Positions 32,672-42,365 of a DNA stretch of 64,000 nt are shown here, piece after piece. Position 1 is the first letter of the stretch, and every line of letters begins with the position of its first letter. A program made the translations under genes and the position numbers. The notes beneath the pieces were generated by a model. The model was given only the letters and a program-made list of their open reading frames with translations, was not told where the DNA came from and did not search any database. Origin of the DNA: Defluviitaleaceae bacterium (GTDB lineage Bacteria; Bacillota; Clostridia; Lachnospirales; WQUN01); contig WQRX01000014.1 of the NCBI GenBank assembly GCA_009786535.1, positions 17,212-81,211 of the forward strand. Direction: 5' to 3'.

Positions 32672-34645
32672 ATGAATCGCATGAAGGAACTCATCGCCCA
32701 ATTACAGCAAGCATCCCGCGCGTATTACCACGAAAACCGCGAAACAATAAGTGACCGCGAATACGACGCGCTGTATGACGAGCTGGTGCAGTTGGAAAAG
32801 GAAAGCGGCATTACCATGGCGGGCAGTCCCACGCAAAAAGTAGGATTTGAATTAGTGAGCGCGCTGCAAAAAGTCCCCCATGCCGTGCCCATGCTTTCCT
32901 TGGACAAGACGAAATCGGCGGAGGCATTGGCATCCTTTTTGGGCGAACATACGGGCTTGCTTACGTGGAAGCTGGACGGCTTAGCCCTTTCCCTGCGGTA
33001 CGAAAACGGTATGCTTGCGCAAGCCGTGACCCGCGGGAACGGCACCATCGGCGAGGACGTGACCCATAACGCACGGGTTTTTGCCAATATTCCGTTACAT
33101 GTTTCGCATAAACCGCCCTTCACCGTGCGGGGCGAAGCCGTTATTTCCTATGAAGATTTTGCCGCAATAAATGCTTCACTGCCCGCCGAGGAAGCTTATA
33201 AAAACCCGCGCAATTTGTGCAGCGGTACAGTGCGTCAATTAAACAGCGAAATTGTAGCGGCGCGGCGGGTACGCTTCTACGCCATATCTATTTTGGGCGA
33301 AGGGCTGGATGCGGAGAAACGCGCCCAGCTAAATTGGCTGGCAAAAATGGGCTTCGAGATTGTTCCCCATACGTTGGTAACGGCACAAACGGCTGCAGAA
33401 GCCGTGGAAAAATGCAAGACCGAAATTGCAAAAGCGCCTATTGCCACCGATGGACTGGTGCTTGCCTTTAACGACACGGTTTACGGCGCGTCCCGTGGGG
33501 TTACGTCCAAGTTCCCCCGCGACGCCATCGCCTTTAAATGGGCGGACGAAATGCAGGCAACCACCCTCTCACATATCGAGTGGAATACCTCGCGCACGGG
33601 ACTGATTAACCCTGTGGCGGTTTTTGCCCCTGTGGAATTAGAGGGCACATCTGTAAGCCGCGCCAGTGTGCATAATGTGAGCATTCTGCGGGCGCTGCAA
33701 CTGCACGCGGGGGATAAAATTTCGGTATACAAGGCGAATATGATTATCCCCCAAGTGGCAGAAAACCTTACGCGCGGGAGCGTTCCCGAAGACGAAAATA
33801 CGATATCGACGGTAGAAATCCCCGCCCAATGCCCCGTATGCGGGAGCGCTACCGAGGTGGTGAGCGGTCCGTCGGGCGACGCGCTGTACTGCATGGGTAC
33901 GCAATGCGCCGCCCAGCGCCTGCGCGCCTTGTCTCATTTTGCAAGCCGTGATGCAATGAACATTGACGGGCTTTCCGAGCAAACCCTGGAAAAATTTATT
34001 TCCCTTGGCATTGTAGAAAACTTTCCCGATTTGTTTGCATTGGCACAGCACAAAAACACCATTATTAACCAAGAAGGCTTTGGGCAAAAATCCTACGACA
34101 ATCTCGTCGCCGCCATCGAAAACGCAAAAAACGCAGCCCCAGCCAATTTCATCTATGCGCTGGGCATTCGCCATGTGGGGCTTGCCAACGCCAAGCTATT
34201 ATGCGCCCATTTTTCCCACGATATTGAAAAAATCATCGCCACTTGCGCAGACGAAAATTTTATAGAGGTCTTGAACGAAATTAAAGGCTTTGGCGAAGCC
34301 ATTGCACAATCATTACACACCTATTTTGCCAACGAGGAAAACCGTGCGCCCATACGGGAGGTGCTTCCCCTGCTGCGCTTGCAAATCCCCGCACAGACAG
34401 CAAACGCACAACCTTTAGCGGGACTGGTTTTTGTAATCACAGGCGATGTTACGCAATTTAAAAACCGCAAGGAGCTGCAAAACTTTATAGAAGCCAACGG
34501 CGGCAAAGTAACGGGCAGCGTCACAAGCAAGACGTCTTACCTTATTAATAACGACGCGACGTCGACTTCCGGAAAAAATAAAAAAGCCGTCGAGTTGGGC
34601 GTGCGGGTGATAACCGAGGCAACATTTAAGGAGCTGCTGTCATGA
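32672..34645 (+). CDS. ligA: NAD-dependent DNA ligase
   Basis: 657 residues, near the usual 670. Ia/adenylation domain with the AMP-accepting Lys100 in TWKLDGLALSLRYENG, OB fold, four-Cys zinc finger (CPVCG, then CMGTQC), helix-hairpin-helix tandem (FGQKSYDNLVAAIENAKNAA, then GFGEAIAQSLHTYF) and C-terminal BRCT (LAGLVFVITGDVTQFKNRKE). Seals nicks in replication and repair. Overlaps the next gene by 4 bases. Confidence 0.97.
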   Translation: MNRMKELIAQLQQASRAYYHENRETISDREYDALYDELVQLEKESGITMAGSPTQKVGFELVSALQKVPHAVPMLSLDKTKSAEALASFLGEHTGLLTWKLDGLALSLRYENGMLAQAVTRGNGTIGEDVTHNARVFANIPLHVSHKPPFTVRGEAVISYEDFAAINASLPAEEAYKNPRNLCSGTVRQLNSEIVAARRVRFYAISILGEGLDAEKRAQLNWLAKMGFEIVPHTLVTAQTAAEAVEKCKTEIAKAPIATDGLVLAFNDTVYGASRGVTSKFPRDAIAFKWADEMQATTLSHIEWNTSRTGLINPVAVFAPVELEGTSVSRASVHNVSILRALQLHAGDKISVYKANMIIPQVAENLTRGSVPEDENTISTVEIPAQCPVCGSATEVVSGPSGDALYCMGTQCAAQRLRALSHFASRDAMNIDGLSEQTLEKFISLGIVENFPDLFALAQHKNTIINQEGFGQKSYDNLVAAIENAKNAAPANFIYALGIRHVGLANAKLLCAHFSHDIEKIIATCADENFIEVLNEIKGFGEAIAQSLHTYFANEENRAPIREVLPLLRLQIPAQTANAQPLAGLVFVITGDVTQFKNRKELQNFIEANGGKVTGSVTSKTSYLINNDATSTSGKNKKAVELGVRVITEATFKELLS

Positions 34646-35208
34646 CCAAGACTCAAATCAGCGAAATGCTATACGCGTATATTGTATATGGCACGCGGTT
34701 TTCAACACTGGCAAAGCAGTACCCCGAGGAAAACGCGGCATCGTTGAAAACGCTGGCAAAGCTGTCGGGCTTTAACCGCGCCGCGGGTATATTTGCAAAA
34801 ACCGACTGCGGAGCATACAAAAGGCTATGCCCGCCTAAATTTGCCCCCGAGGAAATTATTGAACACATCGCAGCCTACCTGGAAGAAGACGAAACGCGCC
34901 CGGATATGGACTTCCGCCAATTTCTTATCTACCAAGGTATTAAGGCAGAAAACGGCACGCGAGATATCCCCAAGCCCATGCCCAAAAAGATTTGGCATAC
35001 ATCTCAATCCACCGAAATCTTCCACGCCACCGAAAAGGCAAAAAAAGAACCGCTGGACAAAGCCACAGCGGTAGGGTTAGTAGTGCTGGTTACGCTCATT
35101 ATTATTGGCGTTGGGTTGTTCCTGTTTTTGCGTACAAGCGATTTTAATCTTCCACATTCCTATGATACAACCCGCTTAAATACGCAAGACGCAGAATATG
35201 TTCATTAG
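34642..35208 (+). CDS. Unknown single-TM protein coupled to ligA
   Basis: 188 residues sharing ATGA with ligA. A soluble helical N-terminus (about 1-140), one membrane helix (AVGLVVLVTLIIIGVGLFLF, about 145-165) and a short outer tail. No signal peptide, so the N-terminus is probably cytosolic. No family recognised. The 3' end overlaps the convergent malQ by 65 bases. Confidence 0.65.
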   Translation: MTKTQISEMLYAYIVYGTRFSTLAKQYPEENAASLKTLAKLSGFNRAAGIFAKTDCGAYKRLCPPKFAPEEIIEHIAAYLEEDETRPDMDFRQFLIYQGIKAENGTRDIPKPMPKKIWHTSQSTEIFHATEKAKKEPLDKATAVGLVVLVTLIIIGVGLFLFLRTSDFNLPHSYDTTRLNTQDAEYVH

Positions 35209-36760
35209 TTAGCATATCCTGCGTGTAGCGGAAGCGCCACCAGCCCGTTGCCTGTCCGGGTTGGTTCATACGCGCGTTAGTACCCAGGTTTAGTATGTCT
35301 TGAATGGGCACGACGGCAAAAACGCCTACGGAAGCAAAGGCAAGACGTATCAAATCCCACGCAACATCATCGCCCGAAACATTTAGATAGCGACGCAGGT
35401 AGTCGCGCTCGACCTCGGTCGCGGTTTCGTACCAGCCGCGGGTGGTGTCGTTATCATGCGTGCCGGAATACACAACCGTTTGGTTGCTCGCGTAATTGTG
35501 GGGAATATATTCGCTTGCATCGCCGGGGTTGAATGCAAATTGCAATACCTTCATGCCGGGCAGGTTAAAGTCGGTGCGCAGTTTATCTACTTTTTCGGTG
35601 ATTATGCCTAAATCTTCCGCGATAATGGGCAGCACCTTCCCGCCGCCGATATGCTTTTTTAACGCATCAAAGAGCGGTTTGCCGGGGCCTTTTATCCACT
35701 TGCCTTTTATCGCCGTCTTTTCGCCGGAAGGCACCGCCCAGTAGGCTTCAAAGCCGCGGAAATGGTCGATGCGCACAATGTCAACCATGTTAAGCACGGC
35801 TTCGGTACGTTTGCACCACCATGCGTAATTTTCCTTTTTGTGGGTTGCCCAATCGTACAGCGGGTTGCCCCATAGTTGCCCCGTTTCGCTAAAATAATCG
35901 GGGGGAACGCCCGCAACGGCGGTGGGCCGACCGCGGTCGTCCAAGCAATACAAATGCGGCGCGCCCCACACATCGGCGGAATCCAGCGCTACAAATATAG
36001 GAATATCCCCAATAATGCGGATATTTTTTTTATTTGCGTAGGTTTTTAACGCGTCCCACTGCGTAAAAAATGCGAATTGCAAAAACTTGGCAAAGTCAAT
36101 TTCTTCCGCAAGGGTTTTGCTTATTTCTTTTAGCGCACGGGGTTCGCGCGTTTTTATATCCTGCGGCCAGCTGCTCCACGCCGCGCCGTAATAATAATCC
36201 TTCACTTGGTCGGGCGAAAGGTATTTTTTCATTTCCTTTGCGTAGGCTTTTAAGCCCTCCGACTCCCACTCGTCGCGCCGTGCTTCAATAAAATGGGTTT
36301 TAATTGCGGTGAATAGGGCGTAATCCTCCAACCAATCCTTATTTTTATTGCAAAAGCGCGTAAATTTGCTTTTTTGCGTTGCATCTGCGTCCTGCATAAA
36401 GCGCCAATATGCCTTACGGAAAATATGCATTTTACTGTTAATTACGGGACCGTAATCCACCGTGTGCGCATGGAAGGCAAGCACGTCTGTTCCTGTTAAA
36501 TCGCCCTTGTTTAGCCAGCCTTCCTTTGCCAGCAAATCAGGGCTTACCAAATACGGGTTGCCCGCAAATGCTGAAAAGCTTTGATAAGGCGAATCGCCGA
36601 AGCCCGTTGGCCCAAGCGGAAGCACCTGCCACAATGTTTGCTTTGCTTCTACCAAAAAGTCCACAAAGGCGTATGCCCCCGCGCCTAAATCGCCCATGCC
36701 ATACGGGCTGGGAAACGACGTAGGGTGCGCAAGCACGCCGCTGGCTCTTTTGTTAAACAT
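35144..36760 (-). CDS. malQ: 4-alpha-glucanotransferase (amylomaltase, GH77)
   Basis: 538 residues, full length. GH77 (beta/alpha)8 barrel: nucleophile Asp in DIVRIDHFRGFEAYW, acid/base Glu in PIIAEDLGIIT, and Asp in VYSGTHDNDTTRGWYE. N-terminal RASGVLAHPTSFPSPYGMGD is typical. It moves alpha-1,4-glucan segments in maltodextrin and glycogen use. Single gene here, no other glycogen genes adjacent. Confidence 0.95.
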   Translation of the reverse strand: MFNKRASGVLAHPTSFPSPYGMGDLGAGAYAFVDFLVEAKQTLWQVLPLGPTGFGDSPYQSFSAFAGNPYLVSPDLLAKEGWLNKGDLTGTDVLAFHAHTVDYGPVINSKMHIFRKAYWRFMQDADATQKSKFTRFCNKNKDWLEDYALFTAIKTHFIEARRDEWESEGLKAYAKEMKKYLSPDQVKDYYYGAAWSSWPQDIKTREPRALKEISKTLAEEIDFAKFLQFAFFTQWDALKTYANKKNIRIIGDIPIFVALDSADVWGAPHLYCLDDRGRPTAVAGVPPDYFSETGQLWGNPLYDWATHKKENYAWWCKRTEAVLNMVDIVRIDHFRGFEAYWAVPSGEKTAIKGKWIKGPGKPLFDALKKHIGGGKVLPIIAEDLGIITEKVDKLRTDFNLPGMKVLQFAFNPGDASEYIPHNYASNQTVVYSGTHDNDTTRGWYETATEVERDYLRRYLNVSGDDVAWDLIRLAFASVGVFAVVPIQDILNLGTNARMNQPGQATGWWRFRYTQDMLTNEHILRLAYLSGLYHRNVED

Positions 36761-36815
36761 GTTATTTCCCCCTCGGTATTTTCCATTTTATGGGGAGTGT
36801 ATCATTTAGGAGTGA

Positions 36816-37205
36816 TTAAAACAATACATCAGCGAAATTAAGCGTAAAAAATACAAATCCCAGTACGGTCAAGCCCGTGATAATCAGCACAGAAATTTTT
36901 AGCTTGTCGGTCTTTCTTTTCATGCGCATAAGGTTAAAAACGAGTGCAGAAAAGCAGGCGGCAAGGGACAGCACAAGAATAATATATGTGATAAGTATAA
37001 GTCCGTCGTTCCAGCCTGTGTGTACATACCCGCCTAAGAGATGGTCGAGCATATTAATTTGCGGGGGGGCTGCCAAATCCAGCACCAGCAGCGCGGCGAA
37101 GGAAAGCATCCACGCAAGTACGTTAAGGACTGTCCCGCCCTGTACCATCCAATCCTTCTGTTTGCGGCGCTCGGGCTTCTTTAATTCGGTGTTGCGAATT
37201 GTCAT
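36816..37205 (-). CDS. Three-TM membrane protein overlapping comFC
   Basis: 129 residues; membrane helices at about 24-44, 70-92 and 103-125, with a basic N-terminus. The ATG at 37205 has AGGAGG in front, so it starts 83 bases inside comFC in another frame. No family recognised. Confidence 0.65.
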   Translation of the reverse strand: MTIRNTELKKPERRKQKDWMVQGGTVLNVLAWMLSFAALLVLDLAAPPQINMLDHLLGGYVHTGWNDGLILITYIILVLSLAACFSALVFNLMRMKRKTDKLKISVLIITGLTVLGFVFFTLNFADVLF

Positions 37206-37887
37206 GGCGTACCTCCTGCGATTTTTTAGGCGTATAAGCGAGGGTTAAGCATTCAACGGTCCGCGCGCCGTGCAGCTTTAAAATGCGCGCGCATTCATTT
37301 AGGCTTGCGCCTGTGGTGTAGATGTCGTCGATGATTATATACGTTTTCCCCGTTGCTGTATAACTTGGGGTTAGGGTAAAGGCATCTGTTACGTTTTCCG
37401 CGCGGCGGGCAGGGTGCAAGCCCGCTTGGGGCGGCGTGTCGATGATGCGCGCCAACGTGTACTCCATGGGGATTTTTAAGGCGGCGGATAATTCCTTTGC
37501 CAGCAATTCCGCTTGGTTAAAACCGCGTTCACGTTTTTTTGCCGGGTGTAAGGGAAGCGGGACAAAAGTTGCTTCGCGGGATATTTTTACACGGTTGCTT
37601 TGCAAATAATCCGCCCATAGACGCCCAAGCGCAGAGGCATAGTTTTTTTTATTGCGGAATTTTATATCGCGCATAATATCGCGCAGTATGCCCTCGTAGT
37701 TAAATATAGCGCGGTTTTGGGTGAAGTGGAAGTCTTTTTTGGGGTAGCCTTCCTGCGCGGGGGTAAGCAGGGGTTCGCAGCTTTCGCACAACCAAATTGC
37801 GCGGCGGCGCTTATCGTTAAGGGGAAGCAGCATACGGCACGCCATACACGCAGGGGGATATATCCAGTCAAGTACATGCGCTATCAC
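37123..37887 (-). CDS. comFC: ComFC-like phosphoribosyltransferase-fold protein
   Basis: 254 residues. Zinc site (CMAC, then CESC), FNYEGILRDIMRDIKFRNKK, RGFNQAELLAKELS, and a PRPP-loop-like YIIIDDIYTTGASLNECARI. ComFC is a competence protein thought to act on ssDNA during uptake. The C-terminal 28 residues are encoded in the overlap with the membrane-protein gene and are probably an extension. Overlaps recD2 as ATGA. Confidence 0.9.
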   Translation of the reverse strand: MIAHVLDWIYPPACMACRMLLPLNDKRRRAIWLCESCEPLLTPAQEGYPKKDFHFTQNRAIFNYEGILRDIMRDIKFRNKKNYASALGRLWADYLQSNRVKISREATFVPLPLHPAKKRERGFNQAELLAKELSAALKIPMEYTLARIIDTPPQAGLHPARRAENVTDAFTLTPSYTATGKTYIIIDDIYTTGASLNECARILKLHGARTVECLTLAYTPKKSQEVRHDNSQHRIKEARAPQTEGLDGTGRDSP

Positions 37888-40193
37888 AGAATTTGCCCCA
37901 TTTTGCGTATTTCGTCCATTTCCTGCAGGCGGCGGGCAAGGGAGGTATAGCGAAAAGCGACGCGGTTATTATCCACCATGCGGTGCATGGTTTCGGGCAA
38001 ACCCACCAGCACCGCAAGGGATTTGGCACGTGTTACCGCCGTGTATAACAAATTACGCGAAAGCAGCATGGGCGGTCCGCTGTGTACGGGAATTACTACT
38101 ACTTTATATTCACTGCCTTGGGATTTATGCACTGTTACCGCATAGGCAAGCTCTAAATCGTCCAGTTGGGAAAATTCATAATACACGCGGCGGTTATCGT
38201 CAAATAAAACCGTCATTGCGCCGCCGTCTGCGTCGATATCGGTGATAATGCCCATATCGCCGTTATAAATGCCCGTACCGCGGTCAATAATTCGATTATT
38301 TTCAAGCTGTTCCCACGCTGTGTCGTAATTATTGCGGATTTGCATTACCTTATCGCCCTCGCGGAAAATGGTTGCCCCTAATTCGCGCTCGTTTTTGTTG
38401 GAAGCGGGCGGGTTAAGGCGCTCTTGCAATAGGGCGTTGAGCCGCGCGACACCCAGCGGGGTTTTACGCATGGGAGTAAGCACTTGAATATCGTGCTTGC
38501 TGTCCAGCGGCATAAAGGCGGGCAATCGGTTTACAACAAGGTCAACCAGTGTTTCTGCCACGTCCTCGGCACGGTTGCGCTTTACGAAAAAGAAGTCTTT
38601 TTCCTTCTGGTTGGTTTCGGGGTATTGTCCTTGGTTAATGCGGTGGGCGTTCATGATTATTGCACTTTCCCGCGCTTGGCGGAAAATTTCCGTTAACCGC
38701 ACCACGGCAATGGCATTGCTTTGGATAATGTCCTTTAACACATTGCCCGCACCCACGCTGGGCAATTGGTCAACGTCCCCCACCAAAATGAGCCGCGTAC
38801 CCACCGCCACCGCCTTTAACAAGCTGTGCATAAGTAAGATGTCCATCATGGAAGCCTCGTCAACGATAAGCACATCACATTCCAGCGGGCTTTCCTCGTT
38901 GCGTTGGAAAACCATGCGCCGCGAATCGGGGGAAATAAAGCTCACCTCCAGCAAGCGGTGAATGGTCTTTGCCTCGCGTCCCGTTGCCTCGGTCATGCGC
39001 TTTGCCGCCCGTCCCGTAGGTGCTGCGAGAAAGACATTCTGCCCCTTGCGCTCCAGCAAGCCAATTAATGTATTAATGACTGTGGTTTTTCCCGTGCCCG
39101 GTCCCCCTGTGATAACAAGTACGCCTTCCACCATTACCTTTGCAATCGCCTCTGCCTGCCCTGTGGAAAGGGAAATACCGCCCGTTTCTTCAATGTCGCG
39201 CACCTCTATGCCGCCTGCCGTTTGCGCCGTATCCCCATGAGCGGACACCAGCGCAGAAAGCTGGCGCGCCACCCCACTTTCCGCATAATACAGCGCACTT
39301 ACAAAAACCAGCGGTTCGGCTTCGCCCGCTGCCGTTTCGCGGATAATTAGGCGGTCGAGCTGCATTCGCACCAGCTCATTTTCCACCAGCCCCGCGTCAA
39401 CGCCCAGCATGGCACGTGCCTGCCGCGATAATTCCCCCTGCGGCAGATACACATGCCCCTCGCCGGATGCTTCCCACAAAATAAAGCGCACCCCTGCGGA
39501 AACGCGCTCGGGCGCGTTCACATCGCAGCCCATGCGCCGTGCAATTGCGTCCGCCGTTTTAAAGCCGATACCGTCGATATCGTCCGCAAGTTGGAAGGGA
39601 TTTGCGCGTATCATTTCTACCGTTTCGTCCTTATACTTCTTATAAATGCGCATCGCCATGGAAGGCGAAATGCCGTATTCCTGTAAAAATAACATTGCCG
39701 AGCGCTGCGCACTTTGCGCATGGAACGCCTCGGAAAACTTGTGCGCCATCTTAATCGAAATGCCGCGCAGCCCCGCAATGCGCTCAGGCTCATTTGCAAG
39801 CACGTCAAAGGTATCCGCGCCGAAGCGGGCGACAATTCTTTTTGCCGTGCGCTCGCCTATCCCCTTAATTACCCCGCTTGCCAAATACTTCTCAATCCCC
39901 GACAGCGAGCCGGGTCTTAGCCGCTGTGCCTGTGTAATTTGAATTTGCCAACCATAGCGCGGGTGGTTAATAAATCGCCCGCCAATATGTAAGCGCTCGC
40001 CTTCGTACAAGTCGGGGAGCGTACCCGTACAGGTGATGCAGCCCTCTTCCTCGCTCATGTATTGGGTAAGGGAAAGCTGCACCTCGTCCTCTTCCACACG
40101 CAAAACAAACACCGAGAAGCCGTTTTCCTCGCTGTGGTAGATTACGTTTTCGACTGTGCCTGTAAGCAAATGGACGTCGGCGGAAGTGGACAT
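37884..40193 (-). CDS. recD2: RecD2-like ATP-dependent DNA helicase
   Basis: 769 residues. N-terminal OB and helix-hairpin-helix (GIGERTAKRIVARFGADTFD, then YGISPSMAMRIYKKYKDETV), then SF1B helicase with Walker A GGPGTGKTTVINTLIG, Walker B LIVDEASMMD and motif VI AVTVHKSQGSEYKVVVIP. Acts 5'-3' without RecBC in Firmicutes DNA repair. Coupled to comFC, which suggests a shared role in DNA uptake and processing. Confidence 0.95.
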   Translation of the reverse strand: MSTSADVHLLTGTVENVIYHSEENGFSVFVLRVEEDEVQLSLTQYMSEEEGCITCTGTLPDLYEGERLHIGGRFINHPRYGWQIQITQAQRLRPGSLSGIEKYLASGVIKGIGERTAKRIVARFGADTFDVLANEPERIAGLRGISIKMAHKFSEAFHAQSAQRSAMLFLQEYGISPSMAMRIYKKYKDETVEMIRANPFQLADDIDGIGFKTADAIARRMGCDVNAPERVSAGVRFILWEASGEGHVYLPQGELSRQARAMLGVDAGLVENELVRMQLDRLIIRETAAGEAEPLVFVSALYYAESGVARQLSALVSAHGDTAQTAGGIEVRDIEETGGISLSTGQAEAIAKVMVEGVLVITGGPGTGKTTVINTLIGLLERKGQNVFLAAPTGRAAKRMTEATGREAKTIHRLLEVSFISPDSRRMVFQRNEESPLECDVLIVDEASMMDILLMHSLLKAVAVGTRLILVGDVDQLPSVGAGNVLKDIIQSNAIAVVRLTEIFRQARESAIIMNAHRINQGQYPETNQKEKDFFFVKRNRAEDVAETLVDLVVNRLPAFMPLDSKHDIQVLTPMRKTPLGVARLNALLQERLNPPASNKNERELGATIFREGDKVMQIRNNYDTAWEQLENNRIIDRGTGIYNGDMGIITDIDADGGAMTVLFDDNRRVYYEFSQLDDLELAYAVTVHKSQGSEYKVVVIPVHSGPPMLLSRNLLYTAVTRAKSLAVLVGLPETMHRMVDNNRVAFRYTSLARRLQEMDEIRKMGQIL

Positions 40194-40292
40194 GGTTTAC
40201 CTCATAAAATTAGTTTTATGAGTGTACCATAATTTTATGTACTTCGTCTTACGGACGACGGGTGCGGGCAGTGTTTGCGTCTTAAAAATCCA

Positions 40293-40455
40293 TTTTGTGC
40301 CTTAACCATAAAACATAATGACAGCGATGTCCATAACATACAGTGAAAGTTGTAACTTTCACTGTATGTTATGGACATATGTTTTTTTCTGTGTAGAATA
40401 ATCCACAAGAAGCCGCCAGCGCACCGCGGCTAAACGCATTCCCATTACTGCGCAG
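40293..40455 (+). repeat. Palindromic promoter-leader element, copy 1
   Basis: Starts TTTTGTGCCTTAACC. Perfect inverted repeat 40327-40378 with 25-base arms and GT centre. Its right edge supplies -35 TGGACA (40372-40377), 16 bases, then -10 TAGAAT (40394-40399). A leader follows with a GCCGC/GCGGC hairpin and CATTCCCATTACTGCGCAG. Nearly identical to 62885-63051. The palindrome ends at the -35, an activator-type position. Confidence 0.85.
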
Positions 40456-40489
40456 GGTGAGGATGGAAAAATCTTAGGAGGTATTTGTT

Positions 40490-40966
40490 ATGATGAAAAA
40501 GAAATGTGGTTATTGGGCGGCGCTAGTAGCGCTTATAGTTTCAATAAGCGCTGTTCTCCCGCTAAACACAGTAGCATATGATATTAATGAATATGAGTGT
40601 TTTTACATTTCATATTCACAATATTTATTTGAAGTGAAATGTAAGCAACATCATTGTTGCATTAATTTGTATAATGAATTAGAGAATTTAAAAATGGAAG
40701 ACCTAATTGAAGCTCAGCCTTATTCTTTATTTTGTCTTTTAGGTCCTTGTTTCCCACAAATAACTAACAGTACAACGCCAGTGACAGGCGGTCCGAATGC
40801 CACATTCTGCTCCTACCGCATACAAACGGTTACTCTTACGTGTCTTGCCTGTCAACGACCTATGGGACAACAAGAGCACAGAAGCTTCGAGGTTAGCCAT
40901 ACATGGGTGCCTTTGCCCAATGCGCCCGGTCATGCATTTTGCTCAAGATGTGGTTTTTCTGTATAA
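40490..40966 (+). CDS. Secreted Cys-rich protein 1
   Basis: 158 residues, AGGAGG upstream. Signal peptide 1-30 (ALVALIVSISAVLPLNTVAY). Ten or so Cys, including CKQHHCCINL near residue 51, TLTCLACQRPMG near 120, and a final HTW...HAFCSRCGF. The end resembles the HTYRVSTRCAACG end of the protein at 63097, so the two look related in layout. Disulfides or metal binding outside the cell are plausible. It could be an effector, bacteriocin-like or adhesin; no family recognised. Monocistronic by its terminator, with an ABC transporter next. Confidence 0.65.
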   Translation: MMKKKCGYWAALVALIVSISAVLPLNTVAYDINEYECFYISYSQYLFEVKCKQHHCCINLYNELENLKMEDLIEAQPYSLFCLLGPCFPQITNSTTPVTGGPNATFCSYRIQTVTLTCLACQRPMGQQEHRSFEVSHTWVPLPNAPGHAFCSRCGFSV

Positions 40967-40978
40967 TTTTTTAGTTGA

Positions 40979-41022
40979 GAATATGGCTTTCATTTATATA
41001 TAATGAAAGCCATATTCTTTTT
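40979..41022 (+). terminator. Intrinsic terminator after Cys-rich gene
   Basis: A 15-bp perfect stem GAATATGGCTTTCAT / ATGAAAGCCATATTC followed by TTTTT. Readthrough would enter the ABC genes. Confidence 0.9.
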
Positions 41023-41035
41023 GGGGGATTTAGTT

Positions 41036-42352
41036 ATGTATATAATAAAAAATGCCTTTAAAAATATTGGCAGGTACAAACTTACTTATTTTTTATTTAG
41101 TGGATTTTATTTAATTTTAATCAGTGCGTCTGTATTATTTATTAATATTCACATCTTTACACAAAACGCAATTCCTGAAATACAAAATTATTTTAATAGC
41201 ACGGTAATTGTTGAACAAGCAAATTTTCAAGCAACGTTAGATATTTTTTCTTATGACGATTTTATGTATATATTAAACACGCCTTACGTAAACGATATTC
41301 ATTTTAATAGTTTTGCGTTTAGTCCGTCTACTTTATATATTGATAGAGAGGGAAATGCACAATGGTACAAACTATTTGATGAAACAGAAGTATTTTGGTT
41401 GTCATATAATGGAACGAAAAAGAATGGAGTTCAAAATCTCTTAAGACATTTAATTATTACGGGATTTAATGCTACGTTTCCGCAAGATTTTAGTATGGTT
41501 GAAGGTAGAATGTTTGAAAATGATAACGAGGCTGTTGTTTTTCGTAATACAAGAATAGCGTGTAATGATTTTATTTATATATTTAGTTTAGAAATTGGCG
41601 ATACCCTTGTATTTAAATATGGTGATTTTTATAAAGAATATTATATCGTTGGATTGTTAGATGAAACAACAGGCGCGCCGTATGTCCCTATCTTATTTAC
41701 TACGTTTAATAGTGCAGAAATATTTAACGTATTTCCGCAGCATTTACAGGGGTCTGTTATAAATACAATAACAGGATTGCGCATTTTTACTGGTTATGAT
41801 GCGACAATTTTTTTACGGGCGGCAGATGATTTTTTAGCATTACATAATAAGGTGCAATGGCACTCAAATGGATTGTATCGCATAGCGATGCGTTACCGTG
41901 ATACACAAGGAAGCCAACTAAACATAACTATTTCGATAGCGCAAATAAGTTGGTTAGTAACACTGGTTGCAATATCATTTATTATTTCATTAACGATTAT
42001 CGCATCGATGATTATTATCAGTAACAGAAAATATGATATCGCTGTGTTACGTTCCATGGGGATGGGTAAGTTGCAATTAATAACAGGTCAAATAATTGAA
42101 AATCTCTTGTTTGTTTGGGGCATATTTATAATTTCATTTGCATTGAGTACTGTAGCATTTATTTTTATGCTATATCCTTGGTTATTGCAGCAGTACATTA
42201 TTCCATTGGAAATTTCTATTTTAAGCTCCGCTTTGCCTAGTTTGTTTGTTAATTTTTTGCTGACATCGATTGTCGCGATTTTATCCATTGTTATTACATC
42301 TATTTTTATATTATCTGTTCAACCATTAAAATTATTATGCAACCGTGATTAA
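41036..42352 (+). CDS. FtsX/MacB-like ABC permease
   Basis: 438 residues from the ATG at 41036 (GGGGG upstream). One N-terminal membrane helix (about 18-38), a large extracellular domain (40-300), and three C-terminal helices (about 310-335, 365-390, 410-435), the topology of MacB-like permeases. These act as mechanotransmission or export pumps for peptides and lipids. Partner ATPase follows in 13 bases. AT-rich. Confidence 0.8.
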   Translation: MYIIKNAFKNIGRYKLTYFLFSGFYLILISASVLFINIHIFTQNAIPEIQNYFNSTVIVEQANFQATLDIFSYDDFMYILNTPYVNDIHFNSFAFSPSTLYIDREGNAQWYKLFDETEVFWLSYNGTKKNGVQNLLRHLIITGFNATFPQDFSMVEGRMFENDNEAVVFRNTRIACNDFIYIFSLEIGDTLVFKYGDFYKEYYIVGLLDETTGAPYVPILFTTFNSAEIFNVFPQHLQGSVINTITGLRIFTGYDATIFLRAADDFLALHNKVQWHSNGLYRIAMRYRDTQGSQLNITISIAQISWLVTLVAISFIISLTIIASMIIISNRKYDIAVLRSMGMGKLQLITGQIIENLLFVWGIFIISFALSTVAFIFMLYPWLLQQYIIPLEISILSSALPSLFVNFLLTSIVAILSIVITSIFILSVQPLKLLCNRD

Positions 42353-42365
42353 TTAGGAGGATGGT

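Noticed and set aside
40327..40378. Palindrome read as an intrinsic terminator
   Set aside because: The T-run is five bases past the stem, a promoter -10 follows, and two copies stand before gene starts rather than after stops.
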